Source of the DNA: Larkinella humicola
GTDB taxonomy: Bacteria > Bacteroidota > Bacteroidia > Cytophagales > Spirosomataceae
DNA length: 64,000 nucleotides
Reading direction: 5' to 3'
NCBI RefSeq assembly: GCF_008727875.1
Contig: NZ_VTWS01000001.1
Span: 372,001-436,000 of the forward strand
Shown: one piece after another, positions 8,580 to 15,773 of the stretch
Layout: the number at the start of each line of letters is the position of its first letter
How positions within the stretch are numbered: the stretch's first letter is position 1
Translations under genes and position numbers: made by a program
Notes under the pieces: model-generated
Database searches by the model: none
What the model saw: only the letters and a program-made list of their open reading frames with translations
What the model was told of the DNA's origin: nothing

Positions 8580-9344
8580 CTACTCAAACTGAAACGCGAA
8601 ATAAGAACACGAACCGTTGGTGGTATTCAGAATACCGTGGGGAACGTTGGATTCCAGGAAAATGATATCGCCGACTTTCGCCGGTTGCATCACGCCATCA
8701 ATGCTTTCCTGGGCGGTGTTTTCAATCAGGAGCAGGATTTCGGCGGCCCGGTGGGTGTGGGGCGGATGACTCCATAAGCCTTCATTGAGTGTCGTAACGT
8801 GCATTTCAAACCGTTTGCACATGACGGTTGCGCGGTCGAAGATGTTGCGCCGACCGCCTTTAGCGTTGGGTTGATACGCCACATCCTTCCAGTCGACCCA
8901 GAACGATTGCCCTTTCATTTGCTCTAAATCCAGATCCGGCACTTCTTTCGAGGTATACCGCATGAGGTGATACGTAAGGGGCGCGGCACTTTTGTTTTCA
9001 AGCCGGTGGGCATCGCCGGGCATGATCAGAACCACGCTGCCGGGGCCCAGGGTTTTGATCCGGCTCCCGAGCGAAACCGTCAGTTCCCCGGTTTTGACGA
9101 TAATCAGAATCTCGTCGTCCAGCGTTTGGGCGGGTTGCGGGGCTCGGTTGGGAGGAAGCGTGATGCCGTGGACGGAAAAACCATTGAAATCCCGCGTGGT
9201 GCCTTCCACAATCGTCCGATCGATCACGCCGTCTTTTTTGACCACTGGCGCTTTATCCCAGGAATAGACTTTGGAAAGAATGGTTTGGGAGAAGGCGGTG
9301 TGGTTAATAACTAAAAGTGCGCTTAAAAGGAAAAGGAATTTCAT
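8580..9344 (-). CDS. Exported two-domain cupin protein
   Basis: 254 residues with a clear signal peptide (MKFLFLLSALLVINHTAFS) and two cupin halves: about 60-135 (DDEILIIVKTGELTVSLG, GPGSVVLIMPGDAHRLEN) and about 180-250 (HPPHTHRAAEILLLIENTAQ, GDIIFLESNVPHGILN). The second half keeps HxH and E metal ligands, so it probably binds a metal; the first looks degenerate. Convergent with the MocR gene, and divergent from an SDR gene across 137 bases. Substrate unknown; bicupins of this type include sugar-acid and aromatic-ring enzymes as well as binding proteins. Confidence 0.85.
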   Translation of the reverse strand: MKFLFLLSALLVINHTAFSQTILSKVYSWDKAPVVKKDGVIDRTIVEGTTRDFNGFSVHGITLPPNRAPQPAQTLDDEILIIVKTGELTVSLGSRIKTLGPGSVVLIMPGDAHRLENKSAAPLTYHLMRYTSKEVPDLDLEQMKGQSFWVDWKDVAYQPNAKGGRRNIFDRATVMCKRFEMHVTTLNEGLWSHPPHTHRAAEILLLIENTAQESIDGVMQPAKVGDIIFLESNVPHGILNTTNGSCSYFAFQFE

Positions 9345-9481
9345 GGAATACGGTTTAGATCACTCCTTCAAAAGCAATATCCTGATACCGGTTACTGAGA
9401 TGAACCAAACTTTCCCGTAAAACTCACGGTTATCTCATCAGCTTCACGAAGCGTCAACGACTCAATTTTATTTTTAGCAGT

Positions 9482-10198
9482 ATGGCAGAAATCATCAAAA
9501 CCGCCCTCGTTACCGGCGGATCGAAAGGCATTGGATACGGCATTGCCGAAGTGTTGATCAAAGAAGGCATCCGGGTGGCCATCACCAGCCGCTCGCAGGA
9601 AGCAGCCGAGGAAGCAGCCGCTTCACTCAACAAAATCAAAGACGGTTTTGCACTGGGCATTGCCGCCGACGTCCGCGATCTGGTGTCGCAGCAACGCGCC
9701 GTCGATGCCATCATCCAGCAGTGGGGGCGGCTGGATTACGTGATCGCCAACGCGGGGGTGGGTCACTTTGCGCCGATTCAGGAACTGACCTCCGACCAAT
9801 GGCAGGAAACCATCGACATCAACCTGACCGGCGTTTTCAATTCCATCAAGGCAACCCTGGACGAGTTGAAAAAAAAGGAAGGTTATTTTATCACGATTTC
9901 AAGCCTGGCCGGAACCAACTTCTTCGAAAATGGCACGGCCTACAACGCCAGCAAATTCGGGATGGTCGGTTTTTCCCAGGCGCTGATGCTCGACCTTCGC
10001 AGCGAAGGCATCAAGGTGACGACCATCATGCCCGGTTCGGTGGCGTCGTATTTCAACAACCACGAGCCGAGTGAAAAAGACGCCTGGAAAATACAGCCCG
10101 AAGACATCGGCCAGATTGTTGCCGACCTGATCCGGATGCCCGCCCGGACACTCCCCAGCAAGATCGAGGTGCGTCCTTCCCGGCCCGGTGGCAAATGA
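9482..10198 (+). CDS. Short-chain dehydrogenase/reductase (SDR)
   Basis: 238 residues, a full-length classical SDR. The nucleotide-binding TGGSKGIGYG motif is at about 12-21, NAG at about 90, the catalytic Ser lies in ISSLAG, and the Tyr/Lys pair in YNASK. The absence of an acidic residue at the end of beta-2, with SRSQ there instead, hints at NADP(H) preference. It resembles 3-ketoacyl-ACP-reductase-like SDRs, but substrate cannot be assigned. A run of eight A bases lies near 9869. A strong bidirectional terminator follows 15 bases after the stop. Confidence 0.9.
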   Translation: MAEIIKTALVTGGSKGIGYGIAEVLIKEGIRVAITSRSQEAAEEAAASLNKIKDGFALGIAADVRDLVSQQRAVDAIIQQWGRLDYVIANAGVGHFAPIQELTSDQWQETIDINLTGVFNSIKATLDELKKKEGYFITISSLAGTNFFENGTAYNASKFGMVGFSQALMLDLRSEGIKVTTIMPGSVASYFNNHEPSEKDAWKIQPEDIGQIVADLIRMPARTLPSKIEVRPSRPGGK

Positions 10199-10213
10199 GA
10201 GAAGAACTTTTAA

Positions 10214-10253
10214 AAACGAAAGAAGCCGGCTTTTCAGTCGGCTTCTTTCGTTT
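10214..10253. terminator. Bidirectional rho-independent terminator
   Basis: AAACGAAAGAAGCCG pairs with CGGCTTCTTTCGTTT around a short loop, flanked by A-rich sequence on the left and TTT on the right. It lies between convergent genes ending at 10198 and 10275. Confidence 0.85.
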
Positions 10254-10274
10254 ACCACCCGCAGATTTCGGGTC

Positions 10275-10670
10275 TTAGTTCATGGCGATGTGACGTTCCG
10301 TAGTCACCGTTGGCGATGAGGTCTGCAACTTTACTTCTTTCACCTGTTTGGTGTTGCCGTCCGAAATTTCAACCTGATAAATACCGTCCTGCAGTTGGTT
10401 CAGGTCAAAACGAATCGCCGATGACTCGTGTCCTTTTCCCAGTTTTTCGGAAGCCAGGATCTCGCCGGATTCATTTTTCAGCGTGACATTGATTTTGGCA
10501 TTTTTGTCCTTGTTAACATTCACCCGAATTTTCGACGTGTTGATCACCGGATAAACGACCGATTGGTACGTAGATTGGGTACCGGCGGTTTCTTTGTGAT
10601 CAGCCGCAAAGCTGGATGAGGTCGTGGCAATGGTTAAAGCGAGGAAGGCGGAAGCGATGAGTGATTTCAT
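10275..10670 (-). CDS. Small exported protein with a C-terminal beta-sandwich-like domain
   Basis: 131 residues. A signal peptide (MKSLIASAFLALTIATTSSSFA) precedes a short beta-rich region: KIRVNVNKDKNAKINVTLKNE, then FDLNQLQDGIYQVEISDG and KEVKLQ. The LQDGIYQVEI pattern resembles type IX sorting-tail or Ig-like strands, but the protein continues about 25 residues past it, so it is not a canonical sorting tail. Likely periplasmic or surface-located. Monocistronic, with a terminator on the 3' side. Function unknown. Confidence 0.75.
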   Translation of the reverse strand: MKSLIASAFLALTIATTSSSFAADHKETAGTQSTYQSVVYPVINTSKIRVNVNKDKNAKINVTLKNESGEILASEKLGKGHESSAIRFDLNQLQDGIYQVEISDGNTKQVKEVKLQTSSPTVTTERHIAMN

Positions 10671-10883
10671 GGTATTTGTTGTTTTTGTGTTGTGTTTCGT
10701 ATCTGTTGTTTTCTGCGGCTACTTGTGATTCGCCGTTTCGATGGGTCAAAACAACGGCGAAATGCGCTACCTTGCTATGCATAGTACTCCGGCGGTTAAA
10801 CGGATCGATGAATGGTTTGCTGGATGGATGAATAATTAATCGGCGCGAACTGTGTATCTTTAAAAACCCATCAAAATCCCCTT

Positions 10884-12449
10884 ATGAGAGCATCCATACA
10901 CTTCGTTGGCCTTCTATTGGTCAGTTTCCTGAGTTTAAAACCGGCTTTTGCGCAGGTTATCACGTCGCCCCAAATCGATCAACTGGTTGAAAAAACATTG
11001 AAAACCTTCGAGGTGCCGGGAATTGCGGTCGCCCTTATCAAAGACGGGAAAGTGATTCATTCAAAAGGCTACGGTGTTCGGTCGATGCATTCGGCGCAGA
11101 AAGTGGACGTCAATACGTTATTCGGCATTGCCTCGAACAGCAAGGCATTTACGGCGGCCACGCTCGGCATCCTGGTCGATGAGGGCAAACTGAGCTGGGA
11201 TGATAAGGTGATCGACTACATTCCGGAGTTTCGGCTGTACAATGCGTACGTCACCGAAGATTTTACGATTCGTGATTTGCTGACCCACCGCAGCGGCCTC
11301 GGTCTCGGCGCCGGAGATTTGATGTTCTTTCCTGATTCGAGTGATTTTCAGTTGAAAGATGTCATTCATAACCTGCGGTATCTGAAACAGACGTCCGGTT
11401 TTCGCACCAAATACGATTACGACAATTTGTTGTATATGGTCGCGGGTGAGGTGGTAAAACGGGCATCGGGCCAGAGTTGGGAAGAGTTCGTGGAAACCCG
11501 GATTATGAAACCGCTCCAGATGGAGAACAGCGCAGCGTCATTTTCCCGGCTCAAAAATAAATCGAACGTCATCGATGCCCACGCTGTCATTGAGGGCAAA
11601 TTGCGGACGGTCAGGCGCGGTCGGCTGGACGTCGGGAATTCGGCGGGTGGCATCAACAGCAGCATCAACGACCTGAGCAAATGGGTGATCATGCAACTCA
11701 ATGGGGGAAAATACGGCGACGGGTTGAGCAAAACCCTGTTCAGTACGAAAGTGCAGGATGACATGTGGTCGCCCCAAACCATTATTCCGGTGCGCAATCC
11801 CGGACCTTACAACACCCATTTCAGTTCCTACGGTTTGGGCTGGCGACTGAATGATGCCAAGGGCTACAAACAGATTTCGCACACCGGCGGCTTGCCCGGT
11901 ATGGTGACGCAGGTGATGCTGGTGCCGGAAATGAAACTGGGCATTATCGTGCTGACCAACCAGCAATCCGGAGCAGCTTTCACGGCCATCACCAACCAGA
12001 TTCTCGACAGTTATTTCGGAATCACCGGCACCGACCGGGTGAAAGAATACAGCGACCGGCTCCGCGAAAATACCGCCAGTGCCGACAAAGTAACCGACGA
12101 GGTTTGGAAAACCGTTGCGGCTGAAAAGGAGAGTACCGCGGCAAAACCGCCGATTCATTTTTACACCGGCACCTACCACGACAAGTGGCTGGGTGACGTT
12201 TCCATTGTGCCGGATAACCTGAAACTCCTGTTTGTCTCAAAGCGTTCTCCGCGCTTAACCGGCGAGCTGTTTCATTACAAAGGCAACACCTTCGTGGTCA
12301 AATGGAACGACCGGAGTCTGGAAGCGGATGCGTTTGTGATGTTTGGGCTGGATTACGAAGGAAAGCCCGTTTCGATGAAAATGAAGGCCATTTCGCCCTT
12401 AACGGATTTTAGCTACGACTTCCACGACCTGGATTTTACGAAAAAGTAG
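10884..12449 (+). CDS. Exported serine hydrolase, class C beta-lactamase/penicillin-binding-protein fold
   Basis: 521 residues with signal peptide (about 1-24). The catalytic SxxK motif is SNSK at residues 84-87, a Tyr-x-Asn-type motif lies in KYDYDNLLYM, and the KTG-equivalent is HTGG near residue 335. After the catalytic domain (to about 375) a C-terminal DUF3471-like beta domain (about 430-520, FYTGTYHDKWLGDVSI) is seen. Such proteins are D-amino-acid peptidases or esterases rather than resistance enzymes. Monocistronic; substrate unknown. Confidence 0.9.
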   Translation: MRASIHFVGLLLVSFLSLKPAFAQVITSPQIDQLVEKTLKTFEVPGIAVALIKDGKVIHSKGYGVRSMHSAQKVDVNTLFGIASNSKAFTAATLGILVDEGKLSWDDKVIDYIPEFRLYNAYVTEDFTIRDLLTHRSGLGLGAGDLMFFPDSSDFQLKDVIHNLRYLKQTSGFRTKYDYDNLLYMVAGEVVKRASGQSWEEFVETRIMKPLQMENSAASFSRLKNKSNVIDAHAVIEGKLRTVRRGRLDVGNSAGGINSSINDLSKWVIMQLNGGKYGDGLSKTLFSTKVQDDMWSPQTIIPVRNPGPYNTHFSSYGLGWRLNDAKGYKQISHTGGLPGMVTQVMLVPEMKLGIIVLTNQQSGAAFTAITNQILDSYFGITGTDRVKEYSDRLRENTASADKVTDEVWKTVAAEKESTAAKPPIHFYTGTYHDKWLGDVSIVPDNLKLLFVSKRSPRLTGELFHYKGNTFVVKWNDRSLEADAFVMFGLDYEGKPVSMKMKAISPLTDFSYDFHDLDFTKK

Positions 12450-12452
12450 TAA

Positions 12453-12517
12453 AGACAAGAGAAGTGAGACCAGAGAATAGAGACGGTCTTTACTCTCTTG
12501 TCTCTACTCTCTTGTCT
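12453..12517. repeat. Fold-back element, family F
   Basis: Arms 12453-12484 and 12486-12517 pair at about 26 of 32 positions with essentially no spacer. Both are built from AGACAAGAGA/GTAGAGAC words. It sits in the 77-base gap between convergent genes (ends 12449 and 12527). Confidence 0.75.
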
Positions 12518-12526
12518 CAGTCAATG

Positions 12527-13849
12527 CTATCGCGCCACTTCAATTTTATACTTTTTACCTTTCATCTTTTCGTCCTTGATCTTCGCCAGCAGCTCCTTGA
12601 CTTTGGATTTGCGGACGGCTGCGAAGGAGATGAAGTCTTTCACTTCTATCAGGCCCAGATCGCCTTTTTCGAGCCCGCCTTTTTGGGAAAAAAAACCGAC
12701 AATGTCGATTTTGTTAAGTTTGTTTTTCTTGCCGCCACTGACGTAAATTGTCTGGAATTGGGGTGGATTGGGCAAAGGCTGATTAGCTGGAATAACAAAC
12801 TCATCGAGTGATTCGGGCAGATAGCGGGGTCGTTCTTCGTTGCGGTGCAGCAGAATATAGGCGGTTCCGGAAGCGTGCATCCGGGCTGTCCGGCCGTTGC
12901 GGTGCAGAAACTCGTGTTCGTGCAGCGGTAGGTGGTAATGGATGACGTATTTCATCTCGGGAATGTCCAGCCCCCGGGCGGCCAAATCGGTCGTAATGAG
13001 ATAACTGACACTGCCATTTCGAAACTGAATCAGGGCGCGTTCGCGGTCGTCCTGTTCCATGCCGCCGTGGTAGAAGGTCGAAACAATGCCCATTTCATTC
13101 AGGATGGCGCTGGTTCGTTCGGCAGCATCGCGGTGGTTACAAAAGATCAGAGCCGCTTCCGAATCCAGCGCGCAGAGCAAGCGAAACAGCGTATCGACTT
13201 TGTCTTTTTCTTCCGAAATAACAATTTTCGTCGTCAGGCTTTTGTCGCGGTCATCGTCGGGAATAAAATCGAGTTTGACAGGCGAACGCACGCCCGTAAA
13301 CTCCGGAATGGATATGCCTGACGTGGCCGAAACCAGCACGCGTTTTTGAAGATTCCGCAAACCGCCGATGATGTACGACATCTGGTCGTGAAAACCGAGT
13401 TCCAGTGATTTGTCAAACTCATCCAGCACCAGCGTATGAATGCCGTCGAGGTCGACCGTTTTGCGGTCGATGTGGTCGGCAATGCGGCCCGGCGTTCCGA
13501 TTAAAACCGCCGGTGGCGTACTCAGATTCTGAATTTCGGTTGCCATTGGATGCCCGCCGTAGCAGACGTTGACCTTAAAACCCGTCCCCATTTTTTTCCA
13601 GACCTGCTCAATCTGCAACGCCAGTTCGCGCGAAGGCGCCAGAATCAGACATTGGACTGTTTTTTGCTCCGGTTTGAGAAGTTGCAGAATCGGTAACAAA
13701 AAAGCGAGGGTTTTCCCGGAACCGGTCGGAGCCAGCAACAATACCGCTTTCTCGGCCACAACGGCTTCCCGGGCTTCCCGCTGCATGGGGTTGAAGGTTT
13801 CAATTCCCAGGTTCGAAAGCAGGGGAGCAAGGTCTAGATTGGTTTCCAT
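12527..13849 (-). CDS. DEAD-box RNA helicase with C-terminal DbpA-like RNA-binding domain
   Basis: 440 residues. Q motif (FNPMQREA), motif I APTGSGKT, Ia PSRELALQ, Ib GTPGR, motif II DEFD in place of DEAD, motif III SATS, then RecA2 with ARGLDIPEM and HRNGRTARM. The last ~75 residues (VSGGKKNKLNKIDIVGFF, GLIEVKDFISFAAV) match the DbpA RNA-binding module, which targets 23S rRNA helix 92 in the founding member. Probable role: ribosome assembly or RNA remodelling in the cytoplasm. DEFD keeps the two catalytic acidic residues, so activity is expected. Confidence 0.92.
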   Translation of the reverse strand: METNLDLAPLLSNLGIETFNPMQREAREAVVAEKAVLLLAPTGSGKTLAFLLPILQLLKPEQKTVQCLILAPSRELALQIEQVWKKMGTGFKVNVCYGGHPMATEIQNLSTPPAVLIGTPGRIADHIDRKTVDLDGIHTLVLDEFDKSLELGFHDQMSYIIGGLRNLQKRVLVSATSGISIPEFTGVRSPVKLDFIPDDDRDKSLTTKIVISEEKDKVDTLFRLLCALDSEAALIFCNHRDAAERTSAILNEMGIVSTFYHGGMEQDDRERALIQFRNGSVSYLITTDLAARGLDIPEMKYVIHYHLPLHEHEFLHRNGRTARMHASGTAYILLHRNEERPRYLPESLDEFVIPANQPLPNPPQFQTIYVSGGKKNKLNKIDIVGFFSQKGGLEKGDLGLIEVKDFISFAAVRKSKVKELLAKIKDEKMKGKKYKIEVAR

Positions 13850-13998
13850 CCTGCAAAAGTAACGGATTTTAACCGACCCCGACGATCTGTCCGGAATAAG
13901 CTGGGGTTTGGGGCGGTTTTCAGTCGGGGAAAGTATTTTTCAGAAATCGACTATCCCCGGCAGTAATTCGGAGAATCTTGATCATTTTTGTCTTATAA

Positions 13999-14101
13999 CC
14001 CCTAAATCCCCTGGAGGACGGTCGGCCGCAGCCGGGCTTTTAACAACTTAAGCTGCGTCAAAGTCCCCTTTAGGCCGGGCTGACGCTTCGGAATTGAGGG
14101 G
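13999..14101. repeat. Fold-back element, family G, weakly conserved copy
   Basis: CCCCTAAATCCCCT on the left and AAAGTCCCCTTTAGG followed by TTGAGGGGC on the right echo the much cleaner element at 27001-27090 and the one at 34626-34693. Pairing is imperfect. It lies in the 290-base gap upstream of the Dabb gene; the rest of that gap shows nothing recognisable. Confidence 0.5.
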
Positions 14102-14139
14102 CAAAACACAACCAAACTTCAGTATCTGAGCAAATTTTT

Positions 14140-14535
14140 ATGAAAGAACAATCACGCAGAGCCTTTGTCAAAAGCAGTGTTGGGGCCGGACTTGGTCTGG
14201 GTTTGTCAGGCAGCGCACCGAAAGAACTGTTTGTCCATCACGTTTATTTTTACCTGAAAAACCCGGGCAGCGAGGCCGATAAAGCCAAGTTGATCGAAGG
14301 GCTGAATAAACTGGCTAAAGTCCCGACGATCAAGTTGGTACACATCGGTACGCCCGCACCCACCACCCGCTCCGTGATCGAACGATCGTATGCGGTGTCG
14401 TGGCTGTGCTTTTTTGATAACCTGATGGATGAAGAGATTTACCAGACGAATCCCATCCACCTGAAATTCGTGGAGGAGTATTCGGCCCTGTGGGAAAAAG
14501 TAATCGTCTATGATTCCGTCGGCCCGAAGCGGTAA
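14140..14535 (+). CDS. Exported Dabb-family (stress-responsive alpha/beta barrel) protein
   Basis: 131 residues. The N-terminus carries a twin-arginine-like signal (SRRAFVKSSVGAG, then a small-residue region). The mature part begins ELFVHHVYFYLKN, the typical Dabb strand, with helix AKLIEGLNKLAKVPTI and the end strand HLKFVEEYSALWEKVIVYDSV. Dabb domains form dimeric ferredoxin-like barrels. It is 257 bases upstream of an exported acetolactate decarboxylase; a functional link is only suggested by proximity. Confidence 0.82.
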   Translation: MKEQSRRAFVKSSVGAGLGLGLSGSAPKELFVHHVYFYLKNPGSEADKAKLIEGLNKLAKVPTIKLVHIGTPAPTTRSVIERSYAVSWLCFFDNLMDEEIYQTNPIHLKFVEEYSALWEKVIVYDSVGPKR

Positions 14536-14605
14536 GAACCCTGTCAAGGTTCAAAGAAGTCAAGTTCCGGATTGATTTTTACGAACGGTTGTCCCATCGG
14601 GACAT

Positions 14606-14757
14606 CACAGCAACGCGTCGGTAGTCGCGGAGGTGTTTGTTTCAAGCTCACGGCGTGCCTTTAGGTACGCATTCACCACCGTTAGTTGCCTACCTAAAGG
14701 CACTCTGAGCGAATTGATCCTGATTTTGGCTACTTCCGACGTTACGCTGTTGAACTC
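14606..14757. repeat. Fold-back element, family I, second copy
   Basis: Inner arms GTGCCTTTAGGTA (14655-14667) and TACCTAAAGGCAC (14691-14703) are perfectly complementary. Outer arms near 14606-14625 and 14730-14752 pair imperfectly and share CGTCGGTAG/TCCGACGTTACGCTGTTG words with the element at 8380-8515. Sits between the Dabb and acetolactate decarboxylase genes. Confidence 0.7.
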
Positions 14758-14792
14758 CTACGGGGTAAAAAACATAACCCTTTCTCCCTCAT

Positions 14793-15614
14793 ATGACTAC
14801 TTACTCAACGGCTGCGGCTAAAAACAACGTTCTGACCATTCTGCTGGGTGGATTTTTTTTAATGCAGGGCTGCACCCAACAACAACCCGCCGAAACCGCC
14901 AACACCGTCCCGACCAATGACTTCATGTACCAGTATTCCATCATCGATGCTTTGCTCGCCGGGGTCTTCGACGGCAATCTGACGCTGGGGCAGCTAAAAA
15001 CCAAAGGTGATTTTGGCATCGGAACCTTCAACCGCGTGGACGGCGAACTGATTATGGACCAGGGTACGGTGTACAAAGTAAGTGCCGACGGCAGCATTCA
15101 CGAGATGCCGGACACCGACAGCACATCGATTGCGTTTGTGAAGTTTTTCAAAGCGGATTCTACCTTTACCATCAAGGGGGCAATCACGCTCGACCAGCTT
15201 GAAAAAGACCTGATGGCGGCTTTGCCCGCCAACGAGCTATATGCCATCCGGATGAAAGGCGACTTTCCGAAACTGACGGCCCGCGCCCCCGGTGCCGCCA
15301 AAAAACCGTATCCGTCGCTGAAAGACCACCTCGCCAAAGAACAATACCTTTTCAACCTCACCAACACGCGGGGTGTGGTGATCGGCTTTCTGTTGCCGGG
15401 CTATCTGGCGAAGGTCAACGTCCCCGGCTTTCACTTTCACTACCTGACAGACGACCACAAAGCCGGTGGGCATATCTTCGATTTTACGACGAACAACCTC
15501 ACCGTTGAGATTGACAAGATTCAGGGATACAGCGTGGAACTGAACACCAACGCCGACTTCGACAAAGTCAGTCTGGACAAAGACCGGCAGGAAGAGCTAA
15601 AGAAGATTGAGTAG
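14793..15614 (+). CDS. budA: Exported alpha-acetolactate decarboxylase, copy 1
   Basis: 273 residues. Acetolactate decarboxylase converts (S)-alpha-acetolactate to (R)-acetoin and CO2. The family signature is present: YQYSIIDALLAGVFDG near the N-terminus, GDFGIGTFNRVDGELI, and the zinc-binding GFHFHYLTDDHKAGGH region near residues 210-225. The first ~28 residues form an export signal ending at a Cys (FFLMQGC), a weak lipobox, so the enzyme is likely periplasmic or lipid-anchored. A closely similar exported paralog is at 57882-58664. No acetolactate synthase lies nearby. A charged tail (KDRQEELKKIE) is unique to this copy. Confidence 0.92.
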   Translation: MTTYSTAAAKNNVLTILLGGFFLMQGCTQQQPAETANTVPTNDFMYQYSIIDALLAGVFDGNLTLGQLKTKGDFGIGTFNRVDGELIMDQGTVYKVSADGSIHEMPDTDSTSIAFVKFFKADSTFTIKGAITLDQLEKDLMAALPANELYAIRMKGDFPKLTARAPGAAKKPYPSLKDHLAKEQYLFNLTNTRGVVIGFLLPGYLAKVNVPGFHFHYLTDDHKAGGHIFDFTTNNLTVEIDKIQGYSVELNTNADFDKVSLDKDRQEELKKIE

Positions 15615-15773
15615 CTGGTTTGTCGTTTAGAGCTACGCAACAGCTTTGTTTTCTGTAATTCTCCATAAAATATATGGCAATCATTATAAATGATAAAATT
15701 ATATTTTGTAACTGATTTATAGAATCAGAAAATTAGCTTATTTCGTCTTACCAACGAACTAATCCGATTTCCT

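Noticed and set aside
9866..9876. A8 run in the SDR gene as a phase-variation site
   Set aside because: Runs of eight A or T occur in other housekeeping genes here too (for example in the helicase near 12688), and the product is cytosolic.
13399..13404. Broken helicase because motif II is not DEAD
   Set aside because: DEFD keeps the acidic residues used for ATP hydrolysis, and all other motifs are intact.
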